Translations under genes and position numbers: made by a program | Origin: Porticoccus sp964276025 | Lineage (GTDB): Bacteria > Pseudomonadota > Gammaproteobacteria > Pseudomonadales > Porticoccaceae | Reading direction: 5' to 3' | DNA: 64,000 nucleotides | Assembly: GCA_964276025.1 (NCBI GenBank) | Contig: CAXYDD010000001.1 | Span: 186,001 to 250,000 of the forward strand | Shown: positions 55,229 to 64,000 of the stretch, piece after piece | Position numbering within the stretch: position 1 is the stretch's first letter | How the letters are laid out: the number at the start of each line of letters is the position of its first letter | Notes under the pieces: model-generated | What the model was told of the DNA's origin: nothing | Databases searched by the model: none | What the model saw: only the letters and a program-made list of their open reading frames with translations

Positions 55229-55441
55229 ATGAAAATTGTCAGCATTAATAAACAACCTGTCGAATTATATAAAATATTAAAATTTGAGGGTTTACTCGAA
55301 AGTGGAGGAGCAGCTAAGGCTGCGATTACTGATGGATTGGTTGAAGTTAATGGCTCTATAGAAACAAGAAAAAGAAAAAAAATTATAGCTGGAGACATCA
55401 TTGTATTTAATGGTGAGAAACTTTGTGTGAATCTTTTATAA
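55229..55441 (+). CDS. ybcJ: S4-domain RNA-binding protein YbcJ
   Basis: A 70-residue protein made of one S4 domain: ELYKILKFEGLLESGGAAK followed by DGLVEVNGSIETRKRKKI. Length and motif match YbcJ, a free-standing RNA-binding domain of uncertain target. AGGAAG precedes the ATG, and the gap after tatD is seven bases, so it joins the slt-tatD unit. Confidence 0.9.
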   Translation: MKIVSINKQPVELYKILKFEGLLESGGAAKAAITDGLVEVNGSIETRKRKKIIAGDIIVFNGEKLCVNLL

Positions 55442-55459
55442 ATTTAGGCGCTAAAATAT

Positions 55460-56476
55460 ATGAATTATTACGATAATAGACAGGTAATTCTTAATAAAAG
55501 GCCAAAAAATATACCTGAAGCTGAAGACTTTAAAATTATCAAGACTGTTCTTCCAAAAATATCAACGGGTAAAATAATTATTCGAAATATATTTTTGTCT
55601 GTGGAACCTGCAATGAAAGGCTGGGTAAGTTCAATTGGTAATTATGCAGAGCCAGTACCACTCAATGGTGTTATGAAATCTTTCGCTACCGGTATAGTTG
55701 TTGAGTCTTGTCACTGCGATTATCAGCCTGGTGACTACGTCACTGGTTTGTTTGGTTGGCAAGAATATGCATTAGTAGATGCATGTGTTGTTGATCGAAA
55801 AATAATGCCTGATCTCCTTCCAATATCAACATCACTTGGAGTGGCTGGTATAAACGGTATGACCGCCTATCTAGGGCTTCTAGGCGTTGGACGGCCTGTT
55901 ACTGGAGAAACTGTTGTAGTATCAACTGCTGCTGGCTCAGTTGGCTCTTGTGTTGGCCAGATAGCTAAAATCAAAGGTTGTACAACAGTTGGAATAACAG
56001 GGGGTCAAAAAAAAGCGGATCTATGTAAGAATATATATCAATATGATCAAGTAATAGACTATAAGAATGACGATCTTACAAAATCTTTGGTTAAATCTTG
56101 CCCTGAAGGAGTTGATGTATATTTTGACAATACTGGTGGACCAATCAGTGACGAGGTAATTCAAAAACTTAATATTGGTGCGAGAGTTGTACTTTGCGGT
56201 ACTGCTTCTATTTCTAGCTGGAACCCAGCACCTCTGGGACCTAGATTAGAGCGTCAAATTTTAATAAAACGAGCTCGGATAGAAGGATTCTTGATATTTG
56301 ATCATAAAGAAAGTTATTCAAAGGCTTTGTTGGATCTAACCAATTGGATTATCTCTGGTGAAATAAACTATCGTGAAGATATCTTGCACGGAATTGAAAG
56401 TGCTCCAGCTTCTATCTCAGCTATATACCGTGGCGAAAATTTAGGTAAACTGCTCATCAAGTTGGATGAGGCATGA
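55460..56476 (+). CDS. NADP-dependent MDR oxidoreductase, zinc-free
   Basis: A 338-residue medium-chain reductase of the leukotriene B4 dehydrogenase/curcumin reductase group. LSVEPAMKGW and AAGSVGSCVGQIAKIKG mark the substrate and NADP domains, and FDNTGGPISDEV is conserved in the group. Zinc ligands are absent. The likely reaction is reduction of an activated double bond in an enone, with substrate unknown. Confidence 0.85.
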   Translation: MNYYDNRQVILNKRPKNIPEAEDFKIIKTVLPKISTGKIIIRNIFLSVEPAMKGWVSSIGNYAEPVPLNGVMKSFATGIVVESCHCDYQPGDYVTGLFGWQEYALVDACVVDRKIMPDLLPISTSLGVAGINGMTAYLGLLGVGRPVTGETVVVSTAAGSVGSCVGQIAKIKGCTTVGITGGQKKADLCKNIYQYDQVIDYKNDDLTKSLVKSCPEGVDVYFDNTGGPISDEVIQKLNIGARVVLCGTASISSWNPAPLGPRLERQILIKRARIEGFLIFDHKESYSKALLDLTNWIISGEINYREDILHGIESAPASISAIYRGENLGKLLIKLDEA

Positions 56477-56499
56477 AAAATTTGGGCTATAGGTAAAGA

Positions 56500-56739
56500 T
56501 CATAAAATAAGCTGCTTAATTTGACTAGATGTGAAAGGCCAGCTTTTCTCTTTTCCACTTGGAGCAACAGCCACAGGTATCCTTAATCCATACTTTTCTT
56601 TAAGCTGGTTATCGTTTGATATATTAACTTCATTATATGCCCAGTCAGTCTCTCTTAAGACATCTATTATGAGATCTTTTGCTATTTCGCAAAGATGACA
56701 ATTGCTACCAACGTAAATTGTTATAATCTTATTTGGCAT
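56500..56739 (-). CDS. Glutaredoxin-like protein (DUF836)
   Basis: A 79-residue thioredoxin-fold protein with redox pair NCHLC (Cys14 and Cys17 region) and the cis-proline loop RIPVAV. Such small glutaredoxin-like proteins follow rlmKL in many gammaproteobacteria. It overlaps rlmKL by eleven bases. Substrate is unknown. Confidence 0.82.
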   Translation of the reverse strand: MPNKIITIYVGSNCHLCEIAKDLIIDVLRETDWAYNEVNISNDNQLKEKYGLRIPVAVAPSGKEKSWPFTSSQIKQLIL

Positions 56740-58912
56740 GCCTTATAATCCAACAGTTATGAATTTTCTTATTTCTCTGAAAATCTGGATCAAATGTTTT
56801 ATCAGTAATATTGCAAACCTCATAGTTTTCTAAGATGTTCGAAGACATAGAAAAATTTCGGAAATTATTTGAAAATACTAATGATCCACTAGTGGCTAGT
56901 AGCAACATAGAGCTTTTGATTAGTTCAATATGATCTGTCTGTACATCGAATGCATGGTCCATTTTTTTTGAATTAGAGAATGTAGGTGGATCAAGAAAAA
57001 TTAAATCATACTGACCTAACTTATTTTTAGCATTTTTATCAAGCCATACTAGACAATCCTCTCTTATCACTTCATTAGATTTAGTGCATAAACCATTTAA
57101 AGAAAAATTTCTTTTTGCCCAATCGATATAGCTCTTAGACATATCGATACTCAAGCTCGATTTAGCTCCTCCTTTGATAGCATAAACAGAAGCTGAAGCG
57201 GTATAACAAAATAAATTAAGGAATCTCTTATTCTGGGACATATCGTAAATCAATCGCCTCACCGGCCTATGATCCAAAAAAAGACCTGTATCCAGATAAG
57301 TGCCCATATTAATCTCGAAAATAAAACCATTCTCTGAAAGATTGAATGTGTGATCTCCACTATTTCCATTGTTCTGAGGCTGATATTGGCTGAGGCCTTT
57401 TTGTCTCCTTCTCTCCTTAAAAATTAGTCTAAAATGCTGTCCATCAAAAAAAGAGGTGACTGCCTCTCGAACCTCTTCTAAATGTTTTTTTGATTGATTG
57501 AGCTCAATATATGATGGTGGAGCGTACTCTTGAATATGAACTGAATCGCCATAAATATCAATAATTACTGCATATTCAGGTATATCCGAATCATAAAGTC
57601 GATATGAATTTATATTCGACTGCTTTATCCATCCATTAAGTTTTCTTGCATTTTTCTTTAGGCGATTAAAAAGCATTAAAGCACCCTCAGACATCTGTTT
57701 TTTTTCTTTAGATATAATTTTTTTTGGAAATGATGTTGCTGTCCTATCGGTTAAATTTTTTAGTTGATATAAAATTAGTTGGCTAGGTATAGCTCCATTG
57801 AATATTTGATATTTTTTATCTGCACGAAGTTTTAATTCACCAGATAAATCAGAATTTCCTGTAATAACTGCAAATTGCCATCCTGGGCACTCTCTTTTGA
57901 GTATTTCACCAAGGTCTCTGTATAAAGGCTTAAGTTCTTCGACATCGCCCCATCTCTCACCATAAGGAGGATTACAGATTATGAGGCCGCGCTCTATTTT
58001 TTTATGGGTTGGTAATTTGAATGCTTCTAATGGCTTAGAGATCACTCGAATATGTTTATCGAGTCCTGCTGATATTATATTTTCTTGAGCTGCTATGATT
58101 GCCTTAGAGTCTTTATCGTAACCTCGTATTTCAGGTAGCTCTTTTGCAAGACCAACTGTACATCTATCAAGCGCATCATTCCTAATTTCTCGCCATAAAT
58201 CACAGTCATGCTGCAACCATCCATGGAACCCGAATTTTTCTCGGTTCAAATTCGGAGCAATATCTGCAGAAATAAGTGCTGCTTCGATCAGCAGTGTTCC
58301 ACTACCACACATAGGATCAATTAAGGCGCTCCCCTTAGTCGATAACTTAGGCCAATCTGCACGAAATAGCAGGGCAGCTGCGAGATTTTCTTTCAGTGGA
58401 GCAGCCACCATTGCTTTACGATATCCACGCTTATGGAGACTATCACCAGACATATCAAAACTTACATTAGCTTGATCTTTAGATAACCGAACATTAATTC
58501 GGATATCAGGATTTTTTAAATCAACATCTGAGCGATCGTTATAGTGCTCATTTAATTTATCAACAATCCCATCTTTTACTCGCTGAGCACCGAATTGCGT
58601 ATGACGTATTACATCATTAGATCCAGAAAAATTTACAGCAATGCTTTCACGCGGTGTGAAATGAGACTCCCAAGGGATATTTTTTATCCCATTATATAAA
58701 TCGCTGTCTGAAGCTACCTGAAACTTAGCTAATGGTAATAATATTCTATTGGCTATCCTTGACCATAGACAAGACTTATAGAGGAAAACAATATCACCTT
58801 CAGCAAATACACCAGCAACAGTAAGACTAGTTTTCTTTGCCCCAAGCGACGTGAGCTCTTTTGCTAGAATTTCTTCTAAGCCTTTGGGACAAGTTGCAAA
58901 AATTTTACGCAT
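56729..58912 (-). CDS. rlmL: Bifunctional 23S rRNA methyltransferase RlmKL
   Basis: Methylates G2445 (N2) and G2069 (N7) of 23S rRNA in E. coli. The 727-residue fusion has a THUMP domain, the RlmL methyltransferase with DPMCGSGTLLIEA and NPPYGERWG, and the RlmK domain with LNLFCYTAS and LDPPTFSNS. The full fusion is present, as in gammaproteobacteria. It lies 26 bases after pepN. Confidence 0.96.
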   Translation of the reverse strand: MRKIFATCPKGLEEILAKELTSLGAKKTSLTVAGVFAEGDIVFLYKSCLWSRIANRILLPLAKFQVASDSDLYNGIKNIPWESHFTPRESIAVNFSGSNDVIRHTQFGAQRVKDGIVDKLNEHYNDRSDVDLKNPDIRINVRLSKDQANVSFDMSGDSLHKRGYRKAMVAAPLKENLAAALLFRADWPKLSTKGSALIDPMCGSGTLLIEAALISADIAPNLNREKFGFHGWLQHDCDLWREIRNDALDRCTVGLAKELPEIRGYDKDSKAIIAAQENIISAGLDKHIRVISKPLEAFKLPTHKKIERGLIICNPPYGERWGDVEELKPLYRDLGEILKRECPGWQFAVITGNSDLSGELKLRADKKYQIFNGAIPSQLILYQLKNLTDRTATSFPKKIISKEKKQMSEGALMLFNRLKKNARKLNGWIKQSNINSYRLYDSDIPEYAVIIDIYGDSVHIQEYAPPSYIELNQSKKHLEEVREAVTSFFDGQHFRLIFKERRRQKGLSQYQPQNNGNSGDHTFNLSENGFIFEINMGTYLDTGLFLDHRPVRRLIYDMSQNKRFLNLFCYTASASVYAIKGGAKSSLSIDMSKSYIDWAKRNFSLNGLCTKSNEVIREDCLVWLDKNAKNKLGQYDLIFLDPPTFSNSKKMDHAFDVQTDHIELIKSSMLLLATSGSLVFSNNFRNFSMSSNILENYEVCNITDKTFDPDFQRNKKIHNCWIIRHAK

Positions 58913-58938
58913 TTAAATAGCCATTGTATTAAGAAGAA

Positions 58939-61626
58939 TTAATTAAGACTCTTAGAGGCGATCTCATAAGTATCTCCAGATAGATCATTCTCTAAAACCA
59001 CCCTGCTAAGTTGATTTTTCATAAGATTTCTGCGGTTTTTCGGGAATTTTCGCCATCGCGTCAGAGGGCTTAAAAGCCTGGCGGCTATTTGCGGGTTTAG
59101 CTTATCTAAAGCCAATACTTGGTCAGCTAAAAACTCATATCCATCTCCCCGATCACAATGAAAATTCATAGGATTATTAGTGCAAAAAACGCCAATGAGC
59201 GATCTAATCTTGTTGGGATTATTGAAGTCAAATGCGGAGTGCTCCATGAGCTTCCTAACTCGACTCAAACCACCTGGTAGTGAACATGATGCCTGTACCT
59301 GAAACCATTGATTTAATACTAGAGGCTCATCTTTATAGTCTAGATAAAATTTGTTTAAGTATTTCTTTGATAAATCGATAGAACTTTTTCTATTGTCATT
59401 CACTAAAATATTTAATGCTGCAAGTCTGTCAGTCATATTATTAGATTTGATAATTTGATTTTCAATCAACCCCAAGGAGCTTTCTGATTTAGAGCTAACT
59501 AAATAGCTCAATGCCAGATTCTTCAAGCTACGCTGGGATACCTCTTTTGCATTAAAGATATATTTTTTTGATGTTGAATTAGATTCATATATTTTATTCC
59601 AATAACTATTCAATTTTTTTCCCAACTCGCTCAATACAAAAGCTCTAACTGTATGTATCGCCTCAACATCAATCTCATTTGAAATTTCAGTCATTATCAG
59701 CTCGGAAGGTAAAGTTAATAGTAGCGCCTGCATTGCTTTATCTTTATTTGGTCTATTCATTACACCTAGGAACGCATCATAAAGATTTGATTTCAGTATC
59801 AATTTTTTATTAAGTCGATATTCATGCTGCATTTCAGTCATAATCCGTATAGCTAATTCTTGGCATGCATTCCAGCAACTAAAACCATCCAGATCTTTTG
59901 ACATAAGTAAAACTAAATCCTTCTCAGAATAAGAGAAATCTAGCTTTACAGGTGCAGAAAAACCTTGAAGTAAAGATGGGGTTGGGTGCTCATTAATATT
60001 TTCAAAAGTAACAGTTTCTTGTTCTTTCGTTAACTCAATTAATAAAGAGCTATTATCATCATCAGATATAGGTAGAGGACCTTTATCTGTTATTAAACTA
60101 ATCTTAATCGGAATATGAAAAGGCTGCATTGCACCATTAGATTTAGATGAACTCGAATCTTTTGTGTTTTTTTCATAAATTTGCTTAAAGGTTAGACTGT
60201 ATGAACATTTTTTTTGATCATAGATCCCTCTAACAGCTATAACTGGTGTTCCTGATCTCTCATACCAGGACATGAATTGTTTGAAGTTACGCCCGCTAAC
60301 CTCTGCCATAGTTGATATAAATTCATTTATAGTTACTGCCTGGCCATCGTATCGTGAGAAATAAAGGTCTGATCCCTCTCGAAATAACTCAGGACCTAAT
60401 AAAGTTTGGATCATTCTAACGATTTCAGCTCCTTTCTCGTATATGGTAACTGTATAAAAATTTGAGATTTCCATGTATGTTTTAGGCTGAACAGGGTGTG
60501 CTGTTGGCCCTGAATCTTCTGCAAACTGAATAGAGCGAAGAAAATTTACATCTTGAATACGCTTAACGTCAGCTGAACCCATGTATGCAGAAAATTCAGA
60601 ATCCCTGAAGACAGTAAAGCCCTCCTTTAGGCTCAACTGAAACCAATCTCTGCATGTTACTCTGTTCCCTGACCAGTTATGAAAATATTCATGAGCTACT
60701 ACTGCTTCGACTCGTTTAAATCCATCGTCTGTCGTCGTTGCGGGGCTAGCCAAAACACAAGATGTGTTGAAAATATTTAATCCTTTATTTTCCATAGCAC
60801 CCATATTAAAATCATCGACAGCAACTATCATATAAAGATTTAGATCATATTCTCTTCCATAAGTCTTCTCGTCCCACCTCATCGCATGCTTAAGAGATTC
60901 AAGTGCATGCGAACATTTATCAATATCTTTGGATTCAACAAATAACTGAATATCTATGAGCTTGCCAGAACAAGTGAGGAAATTATCTCTAACAACAGAG
61001 AGGCTACCTGCAACCATAGCAAACAAGTAAGATGGTTTTGGGAAAGGATCGTGCCAAGTTGCCCAATGACGTTCATTTTTTTTATCTTTAAGATCGCTTA
61101 AATTACCCTCACAACTCCCCGAATCTATGAGATTTCCGTTAGAAAGCAACACGGGGCAAGATGATTTATCTGCGACTATTGTAGTAGTAAATTCAGACAT
61201 TACATCAGGGCGGTCAAGATAATAAGTAATTCGGCGAAATCCTTCGGCTTCGCATTGAGTACAATACATTGTTCTAGACTTGTATAAACCCTCTAAAGAT
61301 GTATTCTTCTTTGGAAAGATAACAACGGCTATCTCGAGTACAAAAGAATCTGGAACAGACAAAATAGTGAGAGTGCCGTCTCCTAAAATATAGGCTTCCG
61401 TGGCTAGTGTATTACCATTTATTTTAATTGAAACAAGATTTAGTTCTTGGCCGAACAGTTTTAGATTTTTCTCTTCATGGTTGTCGCGAGTAACTTCTAA
61501 AACAGAAAATACGTTTGCTTGATCTTCTTCTATATCAATAAAAAGATCCGTTTTATTTATAAGAAAATCAGGTGGCCTGTAATCACATAAGCGAATTATT
61601 TCTGATGGAGATGTTTTGCTGTTCAT
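58939..61626 (-). CDS. pepN: Aminopeptidase N
   Basis: Cytoplasmic M1 zinc aminopeptidase. The 895-residue protein has the exopeptidase motif GAMENKG, the zinc site HEYFHNWSGNR with the distal glutamate in LKEGFTVFRD, and the long C-terminal helical domain. Length and ERAP-like layout match E. coli PepN (870). The order pepN, then DUF1315, rhomboid and nadK, is conserved in Pseudomonas. Confidence 0.97.
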   Translation of the reverse strand: MNSKTSPSEIIRLCDYRPPDFLINKTDLFIDIEEDQANVFSVLEVTRDNHEEKNLKLFGQELNLVSIKINGNTLATEAYILGDGTLTILSVPDSFVLEIAVVIFPKKNTSLEGLYKSRTMYCTQCEAEGFRRITYYLDRPDVMSEFTTTIVADKSSCPVLLSNGNLIDSGSCEGNLSDLKDKKNERHWATWHDPFPKPSYLFAMVAGSLSVVRDNFLTCSGKLIDIQLFVESKDIDKCSHALESLKHAMRWDEKTYGREYDLNLYMIVAVDDFNMGAMENKGLNIFNTSCVLASPATTTDDGFKRVEAVVAHEYFHNWSGNRVTCRDWFQLSLKEGFTVFRDSEFSAYMGSADVKRIQDVNFLRSIQFAEDSGPTAHPVQPKTYMEISNFYTVTIYEKGAEIVRMIQTLLGPELFREGSDLYFSRYDGQAVTINEFISTMAEVSGRNFKQFMSWYERSGTPVIAVRGIYDQKKCSYSLTFKQIYEKNTKDSSSSKSNGAMQPFHIPIKISLITDKGPLPISDDDNSSLLIELTKEQETVTFENINEHPTPSLLQGFSAPVKLDFSYSEKDLVLLMSKDLDGFSCWNACQELAIRIMTEMQHEYRLNKKLILKSNLYDAFLGVMNRPNKDKAMQALLLTLPSELIMTEISNEIDVEAIHTVRAFVLSELGKKLNSYWNKIYESNSTSKKYIFNAKEVSQRSLKNLALSYLVSSKSESSLGLIENQIIKSNNMTDRLAALNILVNDNRKSSIDLSKKYLNKFYLDYKDEPLVLNQWFQVQASCSLPGGLSRVRKLMEHSAFDFNNPNKIRSLIGVFCTNNPMNFHCDRGDGYEFLADQVLALDKLNPQIAARLLSPLTRWRKFPKNRRNLMKNQLSRVVLENDLSGDTYEIASKSLN

Positions 61627-61679
61627 CGATATTCGGCCTTGAATATATATATTTCTAAAAAATTAAATTAGATAAAACT

Positions 61680-61946
61680 TCAATTCTTCCATTTAATGGT
61701 TTTTTCTAAATCTTTAAGAGCCTCTTTTGAGTCACATGCATCTTCTTCTTTTTTAACCGGAACATATCCCACCCTCTCGTCTTGTTCCTTATTATAGTTG
61801 TCGTAGGCTATCAATATTTGCATGCTATGCTCAATCTGCTCTTTTGAAAGTTTTACTCCGTTAGCCCATTTACCAAGCTCAACTGCAGACTTTAGTTTTT
61901 TATAAATTTCCGGAGTAACTGAAGCAATTAGTTGTTGAAATTCCAT
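61680..61946 (-). CDS. yeaC: DUF1315 protein, YeaC-like
   Basis: An 88-residue protein with the pattern PEIYKKLKSAVELGKWANG followed by LSKEQIEHSMQILIAYD, diagnostic of the DUF1315/YeaC family, whose function is unknown. It lies upstream of pepN and downstream of the rhomboid gene, as in Pseudomonas. Confidence 0.88.
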   Translation of the reverse strand: MEFQQLIASVTPEIYKKLKSAVELGKWANGVKLSKEQIEHSMQILIAYDNYNKEQDERVGYVPVKKEEDACDSKEALKDLEKTIKWKN

Positions 61947-61999
61947 TATGCACCCCGGATGAATAAAAAATCTCTCAATTGATAATATTCTTTAAGTAA

Positions 62000-62641
62000 T
62001 TATTTAAAAAAACGTAAGCCGTTAAAACACCCTAATATCATACCACTAATTAACCCTGCAGTATGAGCTGTGTTAGCAACTTGTATGCCTAATATAATCT
62101 CTACTATCCCGCTAATACCTAAGAATAACCAAACTAACATAAAACCGAAAAGCCCTTGAGGTAGCAACATTATCGGTTCTCCTGAAAATCTATAAGAAAT
62201 CCAAGTAAATCCTAACAAACCATAAACTAGTCCAGACAAGCCACCAAATAAAATAGATTCTGCCAAAAGGTATTGACTCAAATTTGAAATAATGGATATG
62301 AAAAATATACAAATTAAAAAATATAGACTTCCAATACTATATTCTATTTTTTGACCCAAAACCCATAAAAAGAGTGAGTTGAAAATAAGATGAAATATAC
62401 TGAAGTGCAAAAAAATTGGTGTAACTAACCGCCAGATCTCACCATCATTAATAGACCTAATAATAGAGTCAAAAGAATTAATATTAGCGGTCGTCATAAA
62501 ATCTTGTATAGTTAAATAATGAATAACTGATGGCATCCACTCAACAATTCCAGTGCCGATAAAACTGCTAACAAGAAGAAGAAAAACAATAGGCGCTTGC
62601 CTGAGTTGATCCAAAGGACTGAGGTTATTTAAATCTCTCAT
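62000..62641 (-). CDS. Rhomboid-family intramembrane serine protease
   Basis: A 213-residue inner-membrane protease with six hydrophobic segments. The catalytic serine is in GGLSGLVYG and the histidine in ANTAHTAGLISG. The L1-loop region WRLVTPIFLHFSIFHLIFN is typical, quoted as IFLHFSIFHL. Substrate is unknown. It lies between nadK and the DUF1315 gene. Confidence 0.93.
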   Translation of the reverse strand: MRDLNNLSPLDQLRQAPIVFLLLVSSFIGTGIVEWMPSVIHYLTIQDFMTTANINSFDSIIRSINDGEIWRLVTPIFLHFSIFHLIFNSLFLWVLGQKIEYSIGSLYFLICIFFISIISNLSQYLLAESILFGGLSGLVYGLLGFTWISYRFSGEPIMLLPQGLFGFMLVWLFLGISGIVEIILGIQVANTAHTAGLISGMILGCFNGLRFFK

Positions 62642-62677
62642 TTATAACCTCCTAGATGCCTTATTCTGCAAATGAAT

Positions 62678-63574
62678 TTATCTATTTCTGTTGCTCGAGC
62701 CTAAATGGCTGCCCCAACCAAGCTTTGTACGACAGGTAGCATAAAAACTATTATCCTCCTGATGAATTAATCTTAATGGATTATTTTTTTTCTGAATATG
62801 TATGACGTCACCGGGCTGATGAGGTAGGTCGTTTTGCCCATCGCATGTAACCATTGAGCTTAACTCGTTTCGTAAAGCAAGCTTGATTTCTATATCGCTA
62901 TTTCCGCCAACTACAATTGGTCTACTAGATAAAGTGTGTGCATTCATTGGTACCAATACTATTGCATCTAAATTAGGGTGAAGTATGGGGCCACCACCAG
63001 ATAGAGCATAGGCTGTGGAACCAGTTGGTGTCGATACTATTAAACCATCAGACCTCTGACTATAGACAAACTGCTTATCTATGTATAACTCAAACTCCAT
63101 CATCCTTAAAGAACTTCCTGGGTGTAAAACTACATCATTTATTGCTTCACCAGAGCTAAATTTTGCTCCATTTCTCAATAAGGAAACTTCTAATAGAAAA
63201 CGATTTGAGATGATATAATCACCAGATAAAACTCGTTTTAACTGATTCTCCATATCGTCAGGCAGAATGTCTGTTAGAAATCCTAGTCTTCCTCTATTGA
63301 CCCCTAAAAGTGGAATATTTAGGTCTGTTGCACTTCTTCCTACACTCAACATACTGCCGTCTCCACCAACAACAATTATCAAATCCAGATCCAAATTTTT
63401 ATCTAGATGATCAAAAATAGGTATATTTTTACTATCTATCAAGTTAGATGTTTTCTTCTCTAAGAATACTGAGTAGCCTTCTTTTTCTAAAAAACAACAC
63501 AAGCGTTTCAAGGGGTCAGTTATTTCAGCAAGCTCAACATTGGCAACAAGTGCAATTCGCTTAAATGGTGTCAT
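62678..63574 (-). CDS. nadK: NAD kinase
   Basis: Phosphorylates NAD to NADP. The 298-residue protein has VVGGDGSML with the catalytic aspartate Asp72, NDVVLHPG and TPTGSTAYALSGGGP. I start at ATG 63574, with AAGG nine bases upstream. A TTG at 63595 would add seven residues. The length fits. Confidence 0.96.
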   Translation of the reverse strand: MTPFKRIALVANVELAEITDPLKRLCCFLEKEGYSVFLEKKTSNLIDSKNIPIFDHLDKNLDLDLIIVVGGDGSMLSVGRSATDLNIPLLGVNRGRLGFLTDILPDDMENQLKRVLSGDYIISNRFLLEVSLLRNGAKFSSGEAINDVVLHPGSSLRMMEFELYIDKQFVYSQRSDGLIVSTPTGSTAYALSGGGPILHPNLDAIVLVPMNAHTLSSRPIVVGGNSDIEIKLALRNELSSMVTCDGQNDLPHQPGDVIHIQKKNNPLRLIHQEDNSFYATCRTKLGWGSHLGSSNRNR

Positions 63575-63757
63575 ATTAATATACCTTGCAATCAAGAATA
63601 ATTCATGAAGAGTAAAATAAAAAATGAATATGAGATTTTAATTGAAAAACCACACTACATTCAAAACAGTAGAGTATTATGTGTTATCAAAACATAAAAA
63701 AATAGGCATATAAACGGGCGGACTTGGAAAACGTGTTCATTGAAATTACTTATAAAA

Positions 63758-63775
63758 AATAAATTTAAATTTATT
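63758..63775 (-). terminator. AT-rich palindrome after tRNA-Asp, possible terminator
   Basis: An 18-base perfect palindrome followed on the minus strand by four T's, 23 bases past the tRNA-Asp CCA. The stem is A/T only and therefore weak. Confidence 0.3.
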
Positions 63776-63797
63776 GCTATATCGAAATTTATTAAAA

Positions 63798-63874
63798 TGG
63801 CGGACCGGACGGGACTCGAACCCGCGACCTCCGGCGTGACAGGCCGGCATTCTAACCAGCTGAACTACCGGTCC
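63798..63874 (-). tRNA. tRNA-Asp (anticodon GTC)
   Basis: A 77-base cloverleaf with acceptor GGACCGG/CCGGTCC, D-arm GTTCAGCTGGTTAGAAT, anticodon arm CCGGC-CTGTCAC-GCCGG (GTC), the TTCGAGTC T-loop and encoded CCA. It follows tRNA-Val on the same strand by 20 bases, so the two are probably co-transcribed. Confidence 0.97.
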
Positions 63875-63894
63875 GTTAAAACAACTTTAATCTT

Positions 63895-63970
63895 TGGTGG
63901 GTGGTACAGGGGTCGAACCTGTGACCTACGCCTTGTAAGGGCGTCGCTCTACCAACTGAGCTAACCACCC
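63895..63970 (-). tRNA. tRNA-Val (anticodon TAC)
   Basis: A 76-base cloverleaf with acceptor GGGTGGT/ACCACCC, TAGCTCAGTTGGTAGAGC D-arm, anticodon loop CTTACAA (TAC), the TTCGACCC T-loop and encoded CCA. The promoter would lie beyond the right edge of the window. Confidence 0.97.
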
Positions 63971-64000
63971 CAATTAAAGAAGGCGCATTTTACCCGATTA

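Noticed and set aside
63740..63964. Plus-strand reading frame with DRTGLEPATSGVTGRHSNQ
   Set aside because: It is antisense to the tRNA-Asp and tRNA-Val genes and matches the recurring tRNA-derived artefact peptides.
1..64000. CRISPR arrays, insertion sequences, phage genes, toxin-antitoxin pairs
   Set aside because: I saw no regularly spaced repeats, transposase or integrase motifs, or paired small toxin-antitoxin frames anywhere in the window.

Overview
The window is about 64 kb of AT-rich (roughly 36% GC by eye), gene-dense chromosome from a gammaproteobacterium. Gene order closely follows the Pseudomonas-type backbone: rne, rluC, HAD, maf, yceD, rpmF, plsX, fabD, fabG, acpP, pabC, tmk, holB, ycfH; lexA, small hypotheticals, topA; gap, nqrA-F, apbE, nqrM; pepN, DUF1315, rhomboid, nadK. 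Low GC, very short intergenic gaps, a Na+-pumping NQR, the sodium/proton antiporter NhaB and a DNA photolyase suggest a streamlined surface-marine lineage (SAR86-like or a related AT-rich Pseudomonadales group). That placement is inference. I see no plasmid, phage, insertion sequence, integrase or CRISPR array.

Layout. 1-1660: end of a GldG-like ABC accessory gene and a DUF4340 gene. 1657-11551: fatty-acid, thymidylate, clamp-loader and RNA-modification block, mostly on the minus strand. It lacks fabF and mltG, which sit in this cluster in Pseudomonas, and its holB is frameshifted at an A7 run. 11552-14781: RNase E with a 689-base leader and two NDPR motifs in its tail. 14930-18103: tRNA-Ser followed by an accessory block. 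This holds a CsoR-controlled four-gene metal cluster (CsoR, barrel-like secreted protein, MerP-like, MerT-like), a secreted adhesin-E-like protein and a putative 2-oxoglutarate oxygenase. 18114-31322: photolyase, RIO kinase, ABC-F protein YbiT, aminotransferase, DUF4399, BolA, SohB, NhaB, DnaQ, RnhA, YafS-like methyltransferase, GloB, MltD.

31354-38557: the nqrABCDEF-apbE-nqrM operon with a Fur-box-like palindrome upstream. nqrB carries a single-base frameshift. 38847-47912: an N-terminally extended GAPDH, a lipoprotein, Mfd, an MscS channel, NagZ, and LexA with a textbook SOS box. 47917-55441: two small conserved hypotheticals, TopA, Slt, TatD and YbcJ. 55460-63970: an MDR reductase, a glutaredoxin-like protein, RlmKL, PepN, DUF1315 protein, rhomboid protease, NAD kinase, then tRNA-Asp and tRNA-Val.

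Functionally the window is mostly core: lipid synthesis, replication and repair (HolB, DnaQ, Mfd, LexA, TopA, photolyase), RNA processing, sodium bioenergetics (Nqr feeding NhaB and transport) and cell-wall recycling (MltD, Slt, NagZ). The most unusual items are the CsoR-gated MerT/MerP-like cluster with its 29-base operator, the two single-base frameshifts in otherwise intact core genes, an intrinsic terminator inside the start region of apbE, and the duplicated NDPR motif of RNase E.
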